Positions 42,945-52,589 of a stretch of DNA of 64,000 nucleotides are shown piece by piece. The notes under the pieces are model-generated. The model was not told the origin of the DNA and searched no databases. It was given only the letters and a program-made list of their open reading frames with translations. The stretch lies in NCBI GenBank assembly GCA_937892955.1, contig CALBKH010000005.1:1-64000 (forward strand). Reading direction: 5' to 3'. The position numbers were made by a program, and so were the translations under genes. Positions within the stretch are counted from its first letter, which is position 1. The number at the start of each line of letters is the position of its first letter. The stretch comes from an uncultured Alphaproteobacteria bacterium (GTDB lineage Bacteria; Pseudomonadota; Alphaproteobacteria; Rhizobiales; Ancalomicrobiaceae).

Positions 42945-43165
42945 AATAAAAAAGCAAGGCGCCTTCCGGTGCCTTGCTTTCAGACAGTTACGCGTCCGAC
43001 CCCTGACCTCGTACCCTCGCTCCCGATAGCGGTGGTTCGAGTGGCTGCTCCGTCGACCCTTGCGGACCGATGCGGGCGCCCGGGGTTTTCCTCCCGAGAC
43101 TTAGACCGCGATATCGGGGGGCTTGCGGTGCACCGTTCCGGTCTTCACCTGCCCTCTTCTGATGG
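42945..43165 (-). ncRNA. Structured RNA gene, 6S-like candidate
   Basis: Read on the minus strand, a promoter (GTGACA, 16-bp spacer, TTATGG) at 43172-43199 is followed by ~210 nt with no coding frame and a perfect rho-independent terminator at 42951-42980. The transcript folds as a long irregular rod: CCCCGATATCGCGGT pairs with ACCGCTATCGGG. An asymmetric internal loop follows (CTAAGTCTCGGGAGG side), then an imperfect stem ending in CGGTCC-GCAA-GGGTCG with a GNRA tetraloop. The size and the rod with a large central bubble fit 6S RNA (ssrS), but I do not recognise diagnostic sequence. It is not tmRNA, SRP RNA or RNase P RNA. Confidence 0.55.
42951..42980 (-). terminator. Terminator of the minus-strand RNA
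   Basis: AAAGCAAGGC (42951-42960) and GCCTTGCTTT (42971-42980) are a perfect 10-bp inverted repeat. On the minus strand the stem is followed by TTTATTT, making an unbroken T6 at its end. Confidence 0.88.
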
Positions 43166-43171
43166 CGGGGA

Positions 43172-43199
43172 CCATAACCGAACTAAATCGGTTTGTCAC
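43172..43199 (-). promoter_or_regulatory. Promoter of the minus-strand RNA
   Basis: On the minus strand GTGACA (43199-43194) and TTATGG (43177-43172) are separated by 16 bp, placing the start near 43165. Confidence 0.5.
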
Positions 43200-43613
43200 G
43201 ACCCGTCACCGGTCCTCGCCACTTTTTCGCCACATCCCTCGAATGGCGGAAATCAGGGCGTTTCTAGTCTTTCTGCGATGGGTTCGCATCTCGACAGAAC
43301 TGAAATTCGACTTCTCCGGGCGTCGACGACGCGCTCGACCGTCACCGCGAGCGCGGCACGCGGAAGGCCTGGCCGGCGAGTCGAAACGGACGGCCGTTCG
43401 CCGTCGGCGAGCTGCCCGGTGCTCCGCCCGCGGGCGGCATCGCGTTCGTCGGTTCGGTGGATGGCCGGTCGGGATCGCGGCGCCGGCCTTGTCTTTTCGT
43501 ACTCGCTCGTTCACCAGTGACGCCGGCGATCTTCTTTTCGCCGGGATTCTCGTGCTCCGGTGACCCCGTTGCCCGGGCGAGCGATTCCGGCTTTCCCGAC
43601 GAGGTCCGTGCCC
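43200..43613. other. Intergenic region upstream of proS
   Basis: About 410 bp. Open frames here lack ribosome-binding sites and are Arg-rich in the way of non-coding GC-rich DNA. It presumably holds the proS promoter, but no clear consensus is seen. Confidence 0.4.
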
Positions 43614-44933
43614 ATGCGTCTCAGCCGCTTCTTCCTGCCGATCCTGAAAGAGACCCCCAAGGAGGCGGAGATCGTCTCCCACCGGCTGATGCTGCGCGCC
43701 GGCATGATCCGTCAGCAGGCGGCCGGCATCTATTCCTGGCTGCCGATGGGGCTGCGTGTCCTCGACAAGATCGGCCGCATCGTCCGTGAGGAGCAGAACC
43801 GCGCCGGCGCGCTCGAGATCCTGATGCCGACCATCCAGTCGGCCGAGCTGTGGAAGGAGAGCGGGCGCTACGAGGACTACGGCAAGGAGATGCTGCGCAT
43901 CGAGGACCGGCTCGAGCGCGAGATGCTCTTCGGCCCGACGGCGGAGGAGGTGGTCACCGACATCTTCCGCGGCTACGTGCGCTCCTACAAGGATCTGCCG
44001 CTCAACCTCTACAACATCCAATGGAAGTTCCGCGACGAGCGGCGTCCGCGCTTCGGCGTGATGCGCGGTCGCGAGTTCCTGATGAAGGACGCCTATTCCT
44101 TCGACGTCGATCAGGACCGGGCGCGCGAAGCCTATTACCGCATGTTCGTCGCCTACCTGCGCACCTATTCGCGGATGGGTCTGACCGCCATCCCGATGCG
44201 CGCCGACTCGGGCCCGATCGGCGGCGACATGAGCCACGAGTTCATCATCCTGGCGTCGACCGGCGAGAGCCAGGTGTTCTGCCACAAGGATGTCCTCGAT
44301 CTGCCGATCCCCGCCGCGGACACCGACTTCCGCGGCGACCTGAAGCCGATCGTCGATCGCTGGACGTCGTTCTACGCCGCCACCGAAGAGAAGCACGACG
44401 AGGCCGCCTTCGCCGCGGTTCCCGCCGAAAGCCGAGTCTCGGCGCGGGGCATCGAGGTCGGCCACATCTTCTATTTCGGCACCAAGTATTCCGAGCCGAT
44501 GGGCGCCAAGGTCGCCGGTCCGGACGGCGTCGAGCGCCCGGTCCACATGGGGTCCTATGGCGTCGGCGTGTCGCGTCTGGCCGGCGCGATCATCGAGGCG
44601 AGCCACGACGACGCCGGCATCATCTGGCCGGAGTCGGTCGCGCCCTTCCAGGTCGGCCTGATCAACATGAAGCCCGGCGACGCGGCGGTCGACGGCGCCT
44701 GCGAGCGGCTCTACGCCGAGCTCTCCGCCGCCGGGGTCGACGTGCTTCTCGACGACACCGACACCCGCGCCGGCGCCAAGTTCGCGACCATGGATCTGAT
44801 CGGTCTGCCCTGGCAGCTGATCGTCGGTCCGAAGTCGCTCGCCGAGGGCAAGGTCGAGCTGAAGCGCCGCCGCACCGGCGAACGCGAACTGCTCACCATC
44901 GAGGCGGCGCTCGCCCGCCTGACGGCCAAGTGA
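43614..44933 (+). CDS. proS: Prolyl-tRNA synthetase, short alphaproteobacterial form
   Basis: 439 residues, lacking the ~180-residue INS editing domain; this short form is typical of Alphaproteobacteria. Class II motifs: GIYSWLPMGLRVLDKI (motif 1 region), FRDERRPRFGVMRGREFLMKDAYSF (motif 2) and MGSYGVGVSRLAGAII (motif 3). The C-terminal anticodon-binding domain runs APFQVGLINM to IVGPKSLAEG. The ATG at 43614 is the family start. It is followed 19 bp later by lolC, probably in one unit. Confidence 0.96.
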   Translation: MRLSRFFLPILKETPKEAEIVSHRLMLRAGMIRQQAAGIYSWLPMGLRVLDKIGRIVREEQNRAGALEILMPTIQSAELWKESGRYEDYGKEMLRIEDRLEREMLFGPTAEEVVTDIFRGYVRSYKDLPLNLYNIQWKFRDERRPRFGVMRGREFLMKDAYSFDVDQDRAREAYYRMFVAYLRTYSRMGLTAIPMRADSGPIGGDMSHEFIILASTGESQVFCHKDVLDLPIPAADTDFRGDLKPIVDRWTSFYAATEEKHDEAAFAAVPAESRVSARGIEVGHIFYFGTKYSEPMGAKVAGPDGVERPVHMGSYGVGVSRLAGAIIEASHDDAGIIWPESVAPFQVGLINMKPGDAAVDGACERLYAELSAAGVDVLLDDTDTRAGAKFATMDLIGLPWQLIVGPKSLAEGKVELKRRRTGERELLTIEAALARLTAK

Positions 44934-44952
44934 CGAGGAGACGCATCCCCCG

Positions 44953-46235
44953 ATGAGCGCGGCGACGGACGCACGAGAACCCTCCGGCACACGGCCCTTC
45001 GCGGGCTTCGAGTGGATGCTGGCGTGGCGCTATCTGCGCTCGCGTCGCCGCGAGACGTTCATCTCGATCATCGCCGGCTTCTCCTTCCTCGGCATCATGC
45101 TCGGGGTGGCGACGCTGATCGTCGTCATGGCGGTGATGAACGGCTTCCGTACCGAGCTGGTCGGCAAGATCCTCGGCCTCAACGGCCACATGCTGGTGCA
45201 GGCCACCGCCTCGCAGTTCACCGACTACACCGAGGTCGCCGAGCGTCTCGGCAAGGTCAAGGGCGTGAAGTTCGCCATGCCCTTCATCGAGGGGCAGGCG
45301 CTCGCCTCCGGTCCGGCCGGGGCGTCGGGCGCCCTGGTGCGCGGCCTCGAGCGCGCCGACCTCGACAAGATCTCTCTGGTCTCGTCGAACGTGAAGCTCG
45401 GCAGCCTCGACGACTACGCCACCGGCAAGGGCGTCGCCATCGGCTCGCGTCTCGCCCAGAACCTCGGCGTCGGCGTCGGCGATCCGGTGACCATCGTATC
45501 CCCGCGCGGCAACGTCACGCCGATGGGGGTGACGCCGCGGGTCAAGGCCTTCCCGGTGGTGGCGATCTTCTCCGTCGGCATGTCGGAATACGACGCCAGC
45601 TTCGTCTTCATGCCGTTCACGGAAGCGCAGAGCTACTTCAACCTCGACGGCAAGGCGAGCGCGGTCGAGGTCTACGTCGACGACCCCGACAAGGTCGGCG
45701 AGCTGCGCGCGCCGATCGAGGCGGCGGCGAACCGCTCCGTCTACGTGACCGACTGGCGCCAGCGCAACGTCACCTTCTTCTCCGCCCTCGAGGTGGAGCG
45801 CAACGTGATGTTCCTCATCCTCATGCTGATCGTGCTCGTCGCGGCGCTCAACATCGTCTCCGGCATGACCATGCTGGTGAAGGACAAGGCGCGCGACGTG
45901 GCGATCCTGAGGACGATGGGCGCGACGCGCGGGACGATCCTGCGGGTGTTCTTCATCACCGGCGCGGCGATCGGCACCGCCGGCACCTTCGCCGGTCTGC
46001 TGCTCGGCCTCTTCATCTGCCAGAACATCGAGGAGGTGCGGCAGGCGCTCTCCTGGCTGCTCAACACCCAGCTGATGCCGCCGGAGGTGTTCTTCCTGTC
46101 GCGGATGAAGGCCGACATCCAATCGGGCGAGACGACCGCGACGGTGGTCTTCGCCCTCACCCTGTCGCTACTGGCCACGCTCTATCCGGCCTGGAAGGCG
46201 GCCAAGCTCGATCCGGTCGAAGCGCTGAGGTACGA

Positions 46236-46239
<4 letters not shown>
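44953..46239 (+). CDS. lolC: Lipoprotein-releasing ABC transporter permease LolC/E
   Basis: 428 residues. FtsX-like permease with four membrane helices: ETFISIIAGFSFLGIMLGVATLIVVMAVMNGFR (~35-66), a large periplasmic domain (~67-270), and three C-terminal helices (MFLILMLIVLVAALNIVSGM, FFITGAAIGTAGTFAGLLLGLFI, TATVVFALTLSLLATLYPAWKAAKLDPVEALRYE). It extracts outer-membrane lipoproteins from the inner membrane with LolD. A single LolC/E-type subunit (LolF-like) is normal outside gammaproteobacteria. Its stop overlaps lolD (ATGA). Confidence 0.93.
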
Positions 46240-46964
<725 letters not shown>

Positions 46965-47054
46965 TCGAGGCCGCGTGTGTAGGCCGCACGATACAACTTC
47001 TTTTCGGTGAGCCGGTCTGTCATCATCCCTTCGAAGGCAACGGGGAGGGATGCC

Positions 47055-48152
47055 ATGATACGCGTGGGACGCCGGTTTTCGAGCTTCGCCGGTCCGGCTG
47101 CCGCCGTGATCCTGTCGACGGCCGCAGCCACGGCCCAGCCGGCTCCGTCGGTGGCGCCGACGGCAGTTCTGCCGACCACCGTCGGCTGGGATCACGACGG
47201 GGAAGCCGATCTCTCGGGATTGGCCTGCGGTCCGGAACGGGGCGGTGAGCGCGGCTGCGTCATCGTCGACGACGAGCAGCGGCGCCTTCGGTTCGTGACC
47301 TTCGCGGACGGACGGTTCGAGCTCGGCCCGGAGATGGCCGTTCTCGACCGGGAAACGACCGATCCGGTCACCGGGGTGACGACGGTGAACAAGGAGGCCG
47401 ATCTCGAGGCGGTGTCTCGTGACGGCGACGTCTACTGGGCTTTCGGATCGCACGGCACCAAGCGAAAGCCCACGGTCGGGCAGACGACGTGTCCGTTGCA
47501 GCCCGATCGGCGGCACATCTACCGCTTCGCCGTCGATCCGCAGACCGATCTGCCGAGCTTCGCCTTCGATCGAAAGGTCGCGGCTCCCGAGATCCGGCGG
47601 ATCGATCGGCTGCCCGCGGTGCTCGCCCAGCTTCCCGAACTCACCTCCATCATCGATGCGCCGATCTGCGGAGACCACGGCGGGTTCACCATCGAAGGCG
47701 GTGCCGTCTCCGGTGGCCGGATGATGCTCGGCGTCCGCGCGCCCCTGTTCGGTGACGGGGCCGAGGCGTTGATCGTCGAGATCGACGCGGAGGGGCTCGC
47801 CGATGGGGTTCCCGTCGTGCCGATCGCTCATCACCTGGCGTTGGGCAAGGGTATGGGCGTGCGCGATCTCGCGGCGGTGAAGGGCGGACACCTGATCCTC
47901 GCCGGTCCCTCCGGGTCGGACGATCCGCCTGCGACTGCGAACCCGACGCCGAGGGAGAAGTCGACGATCTGGTTCTGGCCGACGGGCACGAAGAGTGCGA
48001 CCCCGGTCGCCGTCCTCGAAGGGGTTCCCGGGGATGGTAAACCCGAGGCCCTGGCCGTCCTCGACGGTGACGACACGGGCTGGCGCGTGCTGGTGTTGTG
48101 CGACGGCGTCGTCGGGGGAGCTCCGGCGGAGTATCGCCTGTCGCGGCCGTGA
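47055..48152 (+). CDS. Secreted DUF3616 protein
   Basis: 365 residues. GGGAGGG at 47042-47048 and the ATG at 47055 set the start. The signal peptide is SFAGPAAAVILSTAAATAQ. The mature protein shows DUF3616 features: LSGLACGPERGGERGCVIVDDEQ, DLEAVSRDGDVYWAFGSHG, FTIEGGAVSGGRMMLGVRAP and MGVRDLAAVKGGHLILAGPSG, a beta-propeller-like pattern. The function of this family is unknown. It converges with the MarR-GNAT gene with a 7-bp gap. Confidence 0.78.
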   Translation: MIRVGRRFSSFAGPAAAVILSTAAATAQPAPSVAPTAVLPTTVGWDHDGEADLSGLACGPERGGERGCVIVDDEQRRLRFVTFADGRFELGPEMAVLDRETTDPVTGVTTVNKEADLEAVSRDGDVYWAFGSHGTKRKPTVGQTTCPLQPDRRHIYRFAVDPQTDLPSFAFDRKVAAPEIRRIDRLPAVLAQLPELTSIIDAPICGDHGGFTIEGGAVSGGRMMLGVRAPLFGDGAEALIVEIDAEGLADGVPVVPIAHHLALGKGMGVRDLAAVKGGHLILAGPSGSDDPPATANPTPREKSTIWFWPTGTKSATPVAVLEGVPGDGKPEALAVLDGDDTGWRVLVLCDGVVGGAPAEYRLSRP

Positions 48153-48159
48153 TCGCCCC

Positions 48160-49098
48160 TCAGAGCGTCAGGTCCCAGGTCTCGCCGACCAACGGCGGAC
48201 CGAACATGGTGTGCGGCTCGGCGGCGACGAGACGGAAGCCGGCGCGCTCGTAGAGGCGTCGGGCCTCGGCGAGCACGTCGTTGGTCCACAGCGTCAGGGT
48301 GCGATAGCCGGCGTCGCGGACGAAGTGGATGCAGGCGTCGATCAGGCGCGTGCCGATGCCGCGTCCGCGCATCTCGCTCTCGACGTGGAGCAGGCGGAGC
48401 CTGGCCACCGCGTCGTCCTTGCGGGTGACGAAGACCGCACCGACGATGCGGCCGTCGATCTCGGCGACGAACGAGGCGTCGCGACGGGGATCGTAGTCGC
48501 GCAGGAAGGCGGCGCCGACTTCGCAGATCAGCGCTTCGAAGCGCTGGTCGAAACCGAAGTCTTCGGCGTAGAGCCGCGCCTGTCGGGCGAGGACGAAGGC
48601 GACATCGCCGGTGCGATGCGGACGGATGACCAGCGGCCCGACGGCAGCGGGATCGAGCAACCGCTCGACGTCGGCCATCGCCCCGACCAATCTCGTGACC
48701 GCTTCCGGGCTCAACTCTCCGAGCCCCGCCGCCACCCGCCGGCACTGTTCGGCCTCGAGCGGGGCGAAGACGGTGCGGCCGTGGTCGGTCAGCACGACGG
48801 CGCTGCGTCGCGCGTCGCCGGTATCGGCCTGCCGCTCGATCAGACCGGCGGTCGTGAAACGCTTCAGGGTGCGGCTCAGCTGGCCCGGATCGATGCCGAG
48901 ATCCCGCGACAGATCGGCGGCGGCGATGCCGTCGCGATGCGCCAGTTCCCACAAGAGCCGCACCTCGCCGAGAGTGAAGGGGCTCGCCAGGAAGCCGCGG
49001 TCGAGCAGGTCGAGCCGGCGGGTGTAGAAGCGGTTGAAGGCGCGGACGCGTTCGACCGCCGCCTCGTTGGTCGCGGAATGACGGCCGTCGTCGGTCAT
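48160..49098 (-). CDS. MarR-GNAT fusion regulator/acetyltransferase
   Basis: 312 residues. The N-terminal MarR winged helix (ASPFTLGEVRLLWELAHRDGIAAADLSRDLGIDPGQLSRTLKRFTTAGLI, ~residues 35-85; the wing has DTGDARRSAVVLTDHG) is joined to a C-terminal GNAT domain (~150-312). That domain has the acetyl-CoA loop in VESEMRGRGIGTRLIDACI and a final TLWTNDVLAEARRLYERAGFRLV. GGAGGG sits 5 nt before the ATG at 49098; an ATG 4 codons earlier is possible. The palindrome at 49119-49131 just upstream is a candidate self-operator. The acetyl acceptor is unknown. Confidence 0.87.
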   Translation of the reverse strand: MTDDGRHSATNEAAVERVRAFNRFYTRRLDLLDRGFLASPFTLGEVRLLWELAHRDGIAAADLSRDLGIDPGQLSRTLKRFTTAGLIERQADTGDARRSAVVLTDHGRTVFAPLEAEQCRRVAAGLGELSPEAVTRLVGAMADVERLLDPAAVGPLVIRPHRTGDVAFVLARQARLYAEDFGFDQRFEALICEVGAAFLRDYDPRRDASFVAEIDGRIVGAVFVTRKDDAVARLRLLHVESEMRGRGIGTRLIDACIHFVRDAGYRTLTLWTNDVLAEARRLYERAGFRLVAAEPHTMFGPPLVGETWDLTL

Positions 49099-49118
49099 CG
49101 AACCCTCCATGGATCAGG

Positions 49119-49131
49119 TTGACTCAGTCAA
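49119..49131. promoter_or_regulatory. Palindromic operator for the MarR-GNAT gene
   Basis: TTGACTCAGTCAA is a perfect 13-bp palindrome 20 bp upstream of the start codon, with a related GAGTCAATCA at 49147-49156. Its size and position fit MarR autoregulation. Confidence 0.55.
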
Positions 49132-49181
49132 TCAAATCCATGAAGGAGTCAATCATGAAGTCGATCCGAAGGGCCGATGCC

Positions 49182-49640
49182 TCACCATGCTCCGGTGTTC
49201 GGCATCGACGCCCACGGTTCGGCCGCAGCCAGCGCCTCGCCCTTCTGCAACAGCTCGATCGAGATCAGGTCGGGCGAGCGGACGAAGGCCATGCGGCCGT
49301 CGCGCGGCGGTCGGTTGATGGTGACGCCGGCGGCCATCAGGCGGGCGCAGGTGGCGTAGATGTCGTCGACCTCGTAGGCGAGGTGACCGAAGTTGCGGGC
49401 CGAGCCGTAGTCCTCCGGGTCCCAATTCCAGGTGAGCTCGACCATCGGCGCGTCGCGGCGGCCGTTCGCCATCGCCGCTTCCGCCGCGGCGCGGTCCTCG
49501 GGCGCGCACAGGAACACCAGGGTGAAGCGACCCTGCGGGCTCTCGTGGCGGCGGAACTCCTCGAGCCCGAGGTGAGTGCACCAGAACGCCAGACTCGCAT
49601 CCAGATCCCGAACTCGCACCATCGTGTGCAGATATCGCAT
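49182..49640 (-). CDS. Glyoxalase/VOC superfamily protein
   Basis: 152 residues with two beta-alpha-beta-beta-beta modules. Metal-type positions: His in YLHTMVRVRDLDASLAFW, an acidic residue in MVELTWNWDPEDYG, His in FGHLAYEVDDI, and Glu in DLISIELLQKG. The W-N-W and SARNFGHLAY pattern is typical of lactoylglutathione lyase (glyoxalase I). It would detoxify methylglyoxal with glutathione. The start at 49640 gives the canonical MRYLHTM; another ATG lies 2 codons upstream. It is divergent from the sirtuin gene. Confidence 0.85.
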   Translation of the reverse strand: MRYLHTMVRVRDLDASLAFWCTHLGLEEFRRHESPQGRFTLVFLCAPEDRAAAEAAMANGRRDAPMVELTWNWDPEDYGSARNFGHLAYEVDDIYATCARLMAAGVTINRPPRDGRMAFVRSPDLISIELLQKGEALAAAEPWASMPNTGAW

Positions 49641-49674
49641 TCTCATCGCCCTCCGAGCCGGTATGATCGAGACC

Positions 49675-50430
49675 ATGAATATCGTCCACGATCCGACCGA
49701 GGGAAGCCTCCTGCTCGCCGATCTGATCGGCGCCGCGCACCGGGTGGTGATCTTCACCGGCGCCGGCGTCTCGACCGAATCGGGCATTCCCGATTTCCGC
49801 GGTCCGAACGGTCTGTGGACCAAGATGGAGCCGATCTATTTCGACGAGTTCGTCTCCTCGGAATCGGCGCGGCTCGAGGACTGGCGACGGCGCTTCCGCT
49901 TCAAGCGCGAGGTGACGGCGGCCGAGCCGAACATCGCCCACAGGGCGATCGCCAAACTGGTCGCCGGCGGCAAGGTGCTCGCCGTCATCACCCAGAACAT
50001 CGACGGTCTGCATCAGCGCGCCGGCGTGCCTTCCGAACACCTCGTCGAGATCCACGGCAACGCCACTCGCGCCGCCTGCCTCGAGTGCGAGGCGCATCAC
50101 GAACTCGACGAGATCGAGGCCGAGATCGATCGCACCGGCCATCCGCCGATGTGCCGCGCCTGCGGCGGCCTGTTGAAGTCGGCGGTGATCTCCTTCGGCC
50201 AGGCGATGCCGGTGCGCGCCATGATGCGCGCCGAACACGCCACCCAGCGCGCCGACCTCTTCGTCGCGGTCGGATCCTCGCTCCAGGTCCAGCCGGCGGC
50301 GAGCCTGCCGGCGGCGGCCAAATATTCGGGCGCCAATCTGGTCATCGTCAACGGCGACGCGACCCCTCTCGACCCCATCGCCGATCACGTTCTGCGTGGC
50401 TCGATCGGTGAGGTGTTCTCTCTGGTGTGA
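49675..50430 (+). CDS. Sir2-family NAD-dependent protein deacylase
   Basis: About 251 residues. NAD-binding VVIFTGAGVSTESGIPDFRGPNGLW, TQNIDGLHQRAG, catalytic His in VEIHGNATRAAC, a Cys4 zinc ribbon (CLECEAHH...MCRACGG), ISFGQAMP, VGSSLQVQPAA and VIVNGDATPLD. The zinc ribbon and the lack of the class III Tyr/Arg pair point to a general deacetylase. Start 49675; an ATG at 49663 would add 4 residues. It is transcribed divergently from the VOC gene. Confidence 0.92.
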   Translation: MNIVHDPTEGSLLLADLIGAAHRVVIFTGAGVSTESGIPDFRGPNGLWTKMEPIYFDEFVSSESARLEDWRRRFRFKREVTAAEPNIAHRAIAKLVAGGKVLAVITQNIDGLHQRAGVPSEHLVEIHGNATRAACLECEAHHELDEIEAEIDRTGHPPMCRACGGLLKSAVISFGQAMPVRAMMRAEHATQRADLFVAVGSSLQVQPAASLPAAAKYSGANLVIVNGDATPLDPIADHVLRGSIGEVFSLV

Positions 50431-50662
50431 CGCGTTTTCGCGGCCTGCGTCGGGGATAATCGCGGCCCGAGGCGCAAAACCCGGTTTGCCAGCTTGGGGC
50501 CGATGCTATCTTTCCGTCAGGTGAATTCAACGTTCCGATTCGAGCGCTGCTCGTGGTCGTGACGGATGTGTCTCGGTGTTCCGTACATCGGTCGTCCGTA
50601 ACGGCGCGCGAGAGGGCTCGGCAGCGGGGACGACGCACGCGAGACGACGGGGGGCAAGCGGC

Positions 50663-51241
50663 ATGGGGGGGAAGTTCGAAACCGACGCCCGGGTCGTGAA
50701 AGAAACCGGCGAGGAGAGTGCGGTCGACGTGCTCGAAGTCGTCGGCACGATCAAGTGGTTCGACATCGCCAAGGGCTACGGCTTCATCATGCCGGAGAAC
50801 GGCATGGCCGACGTGCTGCTCCATGTCACCTGCCTGCGTCGCGACGGTTATCAGACGGCCTACGAGGGCGCTCGCGTCGTCGTCGAGGTGCTCGATCGGC
50901 CGCGCGGCCTGCAGGCGCTGCGCATCCTCCACATGGACGAGACGACCGCCGTCCATCCCTCCCAGCTGCCGCCGTCGCGCACCCACGTCCAGGTCACGCC
51001 GACCAGCGGGCTGGAGCGGGCGACGGTGAAGTGGTTCAACCGCGTCAAGGGCTTCGGTTTCGTCACCCGTGGCGAGGGCACGGACGATATCTTCGTCCAC
51101 ATGGAGACGCTGCGGCGCTACGGTCTCGCCGAGCTGCGCCCCGGTCAGGTGGTCTGGGTGCGTTTCGGCGACGGGCCGAAAGGCCTGATGGCGGCCGAGA
51201 TCCGTCCCGACGGCGTCCACCACGTTCCCTCCTCGCACTGA
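50663..51241 (+). CDS. Double cold-shock-domain protein
   Basis: 192 residues with two cold-shock domains. CSD1 (~22-90): GTIKWFDIAKGYGFIMPENGMADVLLHV, with RNP1 KGYGFI and RNP2-like DVLLHV. CSD2 (~120-185): ATVKWFNRVKGFGFVTRGEGTDDIFVHM, with KGFGFV and DIFVHM. It binds single-stranded RNA/DNA, and tandem-CSD proteins of this size are common in Rhizobiales. The leader of ~230 bp (50431-50662) holds no gene and may be a regulated 5' UTR. Confidence 0.92.
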   Translation: MGGKFETDARVVKETGEESAVDVLEVVGTIKWFDIAKGYGFIMPENGMADVLLHVTCLRRDGYQTAYEGARVVVEVLDRPRGLQALRILHMDETTAVHPSQLPPSRTHVQVTPTSGLERATVKWFNRVKGFGFVTRGEGTDDIFVHMETLRRYGLAELRPGQVVWVRFGDGPKGLMAAEIRPDGVHHVPSSH

Positions 51242-51338
51242 GCCGGCTCTCGCCGCGCGTCGCGCCGCCGTGATCTCGCCACGTCCTCGTGATCCATCGG
51301 TCGTGATCCAACGACGTCTCGCGAATTGCGAGGGAGTG

Positions 51339-51863
51339 ATGCGCGTGATCGCCCACCGTTCGACCGGCTCTTCGTGCCTCTGCCGCCTCGTCCGCACCGC
51401 GACCGTCGCCGTGGTGGTCGCCTCCTCGGGCCTCCTCGGCGCAACGACGCCGACCCCGGCGGCGGCCGAGTCGGTGCTCGCGGCCGGCACGCTGGAGATC
51501 CGCACCGCCAAGGCGACCCACGGCTTCACCGTCGAGATCGCCGACACCGACGCCAAGCGTGAGGAGGGACTGATGTTCCGCACGCAGATGGCGCGGGACC
51601 ACGGCATGCTCTTCGATTTCAAGCGTGAGCAGCCGGTGTATTTCTGGATGAAGAACACCTATCTGTCGCTCGACATGATCTTCGTGCGCGCCGACGGCAC
51701 GATCCTGTCGATCGCCGAGAACACCACGCCGCTGTCGGAGGCGCTGGTGCCGGCCGGCGGGCCGGTGCGTTTCGTCTTCGAGGTGGTGGCGGGCACGACG
51801 AAGCGGCTCGGCATCGCCCCGGGCGACCGCGTCGTCCATCCGCGGATGCGCCGCGCCGACTGA
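51339..51863 (+). CDS. Secreted DUF192 protein
   Basis: 174 residues. GAGGGAG just upstream supports the ATG at 51339. The signal peptide is LVRTATVAVVVASSGLLG...AAA. The DUF192 body has FTVEIADTDAKREEGLMFRTQM, GMLFDFKREQPVYFWMKNTYLSLDMIFV and a final AGTTKRLGIAPGDRV. The family is small, beta-rich and of unknown function, exported or periplasmic. It runs in the same direction as the cold-shock gene, 97 bp downstream. Confidence 0.85.
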   Translation: MRVIAHRSTGSSCLCRLVRTATVAVVVASSGLLGATTPTPAAAESVLAAGTLEIRTAKATHGFTVEIADTDAKREEGLMFRTQMARDHGMLFDFKREQPVYFWMKNTYLSLDMIFVRADGTILSIAENTTPLSEALVPAGGPVRFVFEVVAGTTKRLGIAPGDRVVHPRMRRAD

Positions 51864-52020
51864 CGGCGGAGGGAGGGCGACTGCGCCTTTCCGATGACGG
51901 CGCCACGCTTGCCGGTGACGGCCGGGACGTGTATTCGGAGACCCGTGAGATCCGCTCCGGCGGCTCCGCCGCGAGAGGGGCGCGACGTCGCCCTTCGGTG
52001 GAGGTTCTCCGGATCGACGG

Positions 52021-52097
52021 CGGGGTATAGCGCAGCCTGGTAGCGCGGAAGTTTTGGGTACTTCAGGTCGTCAGTTCGAATCTGACTACCCCGACCA
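52021..52097 (+). tRNA. tRNA-Pro (TGG)
   Basis: 77 nt, full cloverleaf: acceptor CGGGGTA/TACCCCG, D arm GCGC...GCGC with GG, anticodon stem GAAGT/ACTTC with loop TTTGGGT (anticodon TGG), T arm GTCAG-TTCGAAT-CTGAC, discriminator A and encoded CCA. Confidence 0.97.
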
Positions 52098-52180
52098 AAT
52101 CGCCTGCGGCTCTCGCGCGCGGGACGTGGCACCGGAGGGGCGGATGGCGCCTTCTCCGACAGACGAGGACGACGGACGAC

Positions 52181-52486
52181 ATGGTGGCGCGCATCTCTCG
52201 ACCGGCCAAGAACGTCATGCAGTCGGGTCAGGGCAAGTCGCAGCGTTGGCTGCTCGACTACGAGCCCGAGGCGCCGAAGACCGTCGACCCGCTGATGGGC
52301 TGGACGTCGACCGCCGACCCGAAGAGCCAGATCCGCCTGTGGTTCGCCTCGAAGGAAGAAGCGATCGCCTATGCCGAGCGCAAGGGGATCGCCTATCGGG
52401 TGGTGGAGCCCAAGGAGAAGGCGTCGAAGACGATGTCCTACTCCGACAACTTCAAGTACGGCCGCATCGGCACCTGGACCCACTGA
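52181..52486 (+). CDS. NDUFS4-like (ETC complex I) subunit
   Basis: 101 residues. It matches the ETC_C1_NDUFS4 family: VARISRPAKNVMQSGQG, WLLDYEPEAPKTVDPLMGWTS, IRLWFASKEEAIAYAERKGI, and a final SYSDNFKYGRIGTWTH. This accessory subunit of NADH:quinone oxidoreductase is found in Alphaproteobacteria and mitochondria, and sits on the peripheral arm near the 24/51-kDa modules. As in many relatives, it lies apart from the nuo operon and next to tRNA genes. Confidence 0.92.
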   Translation: MVARISRPAKNVMQSGQGKSQRWLLDYEPEAPKTVDPLMGWTSTADPKSQIRLWFASKEEAIAYAERKGIAYRVVEPKEKASKTMSYSDNFKYGRIGTWTH

Positions 52487-52589
52487 GGTCCGCCGTTCGC
52501 CGCCGGCGAGTTCGGGAGGTCGGCGGTTCGGCCTCGTTGCGGCCGTCGCCACGCGCCGGCCTTCCCCGCGCGGCCCTCGCCGCGCCCGC

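Noticed and set aside
42945..43165. tmRNA, SRP RNA or RNase P RNA for the minus-strand structured RNA
   Set aside because: There is no Ala-type tag frame or tRNA-like ends for tmRNA, no GGUCCGGAAGGAAGCAGCC-like apical loop for SRP, and it is too short and lacks the P4 sequences of RNase P.
43123..43563. 147-codon plus-strand frame upstream of proS
   Set aside because: It overlaps the RNA gene and its promoter, is Arg-rich without motifs, and has no ribosome-binding site.
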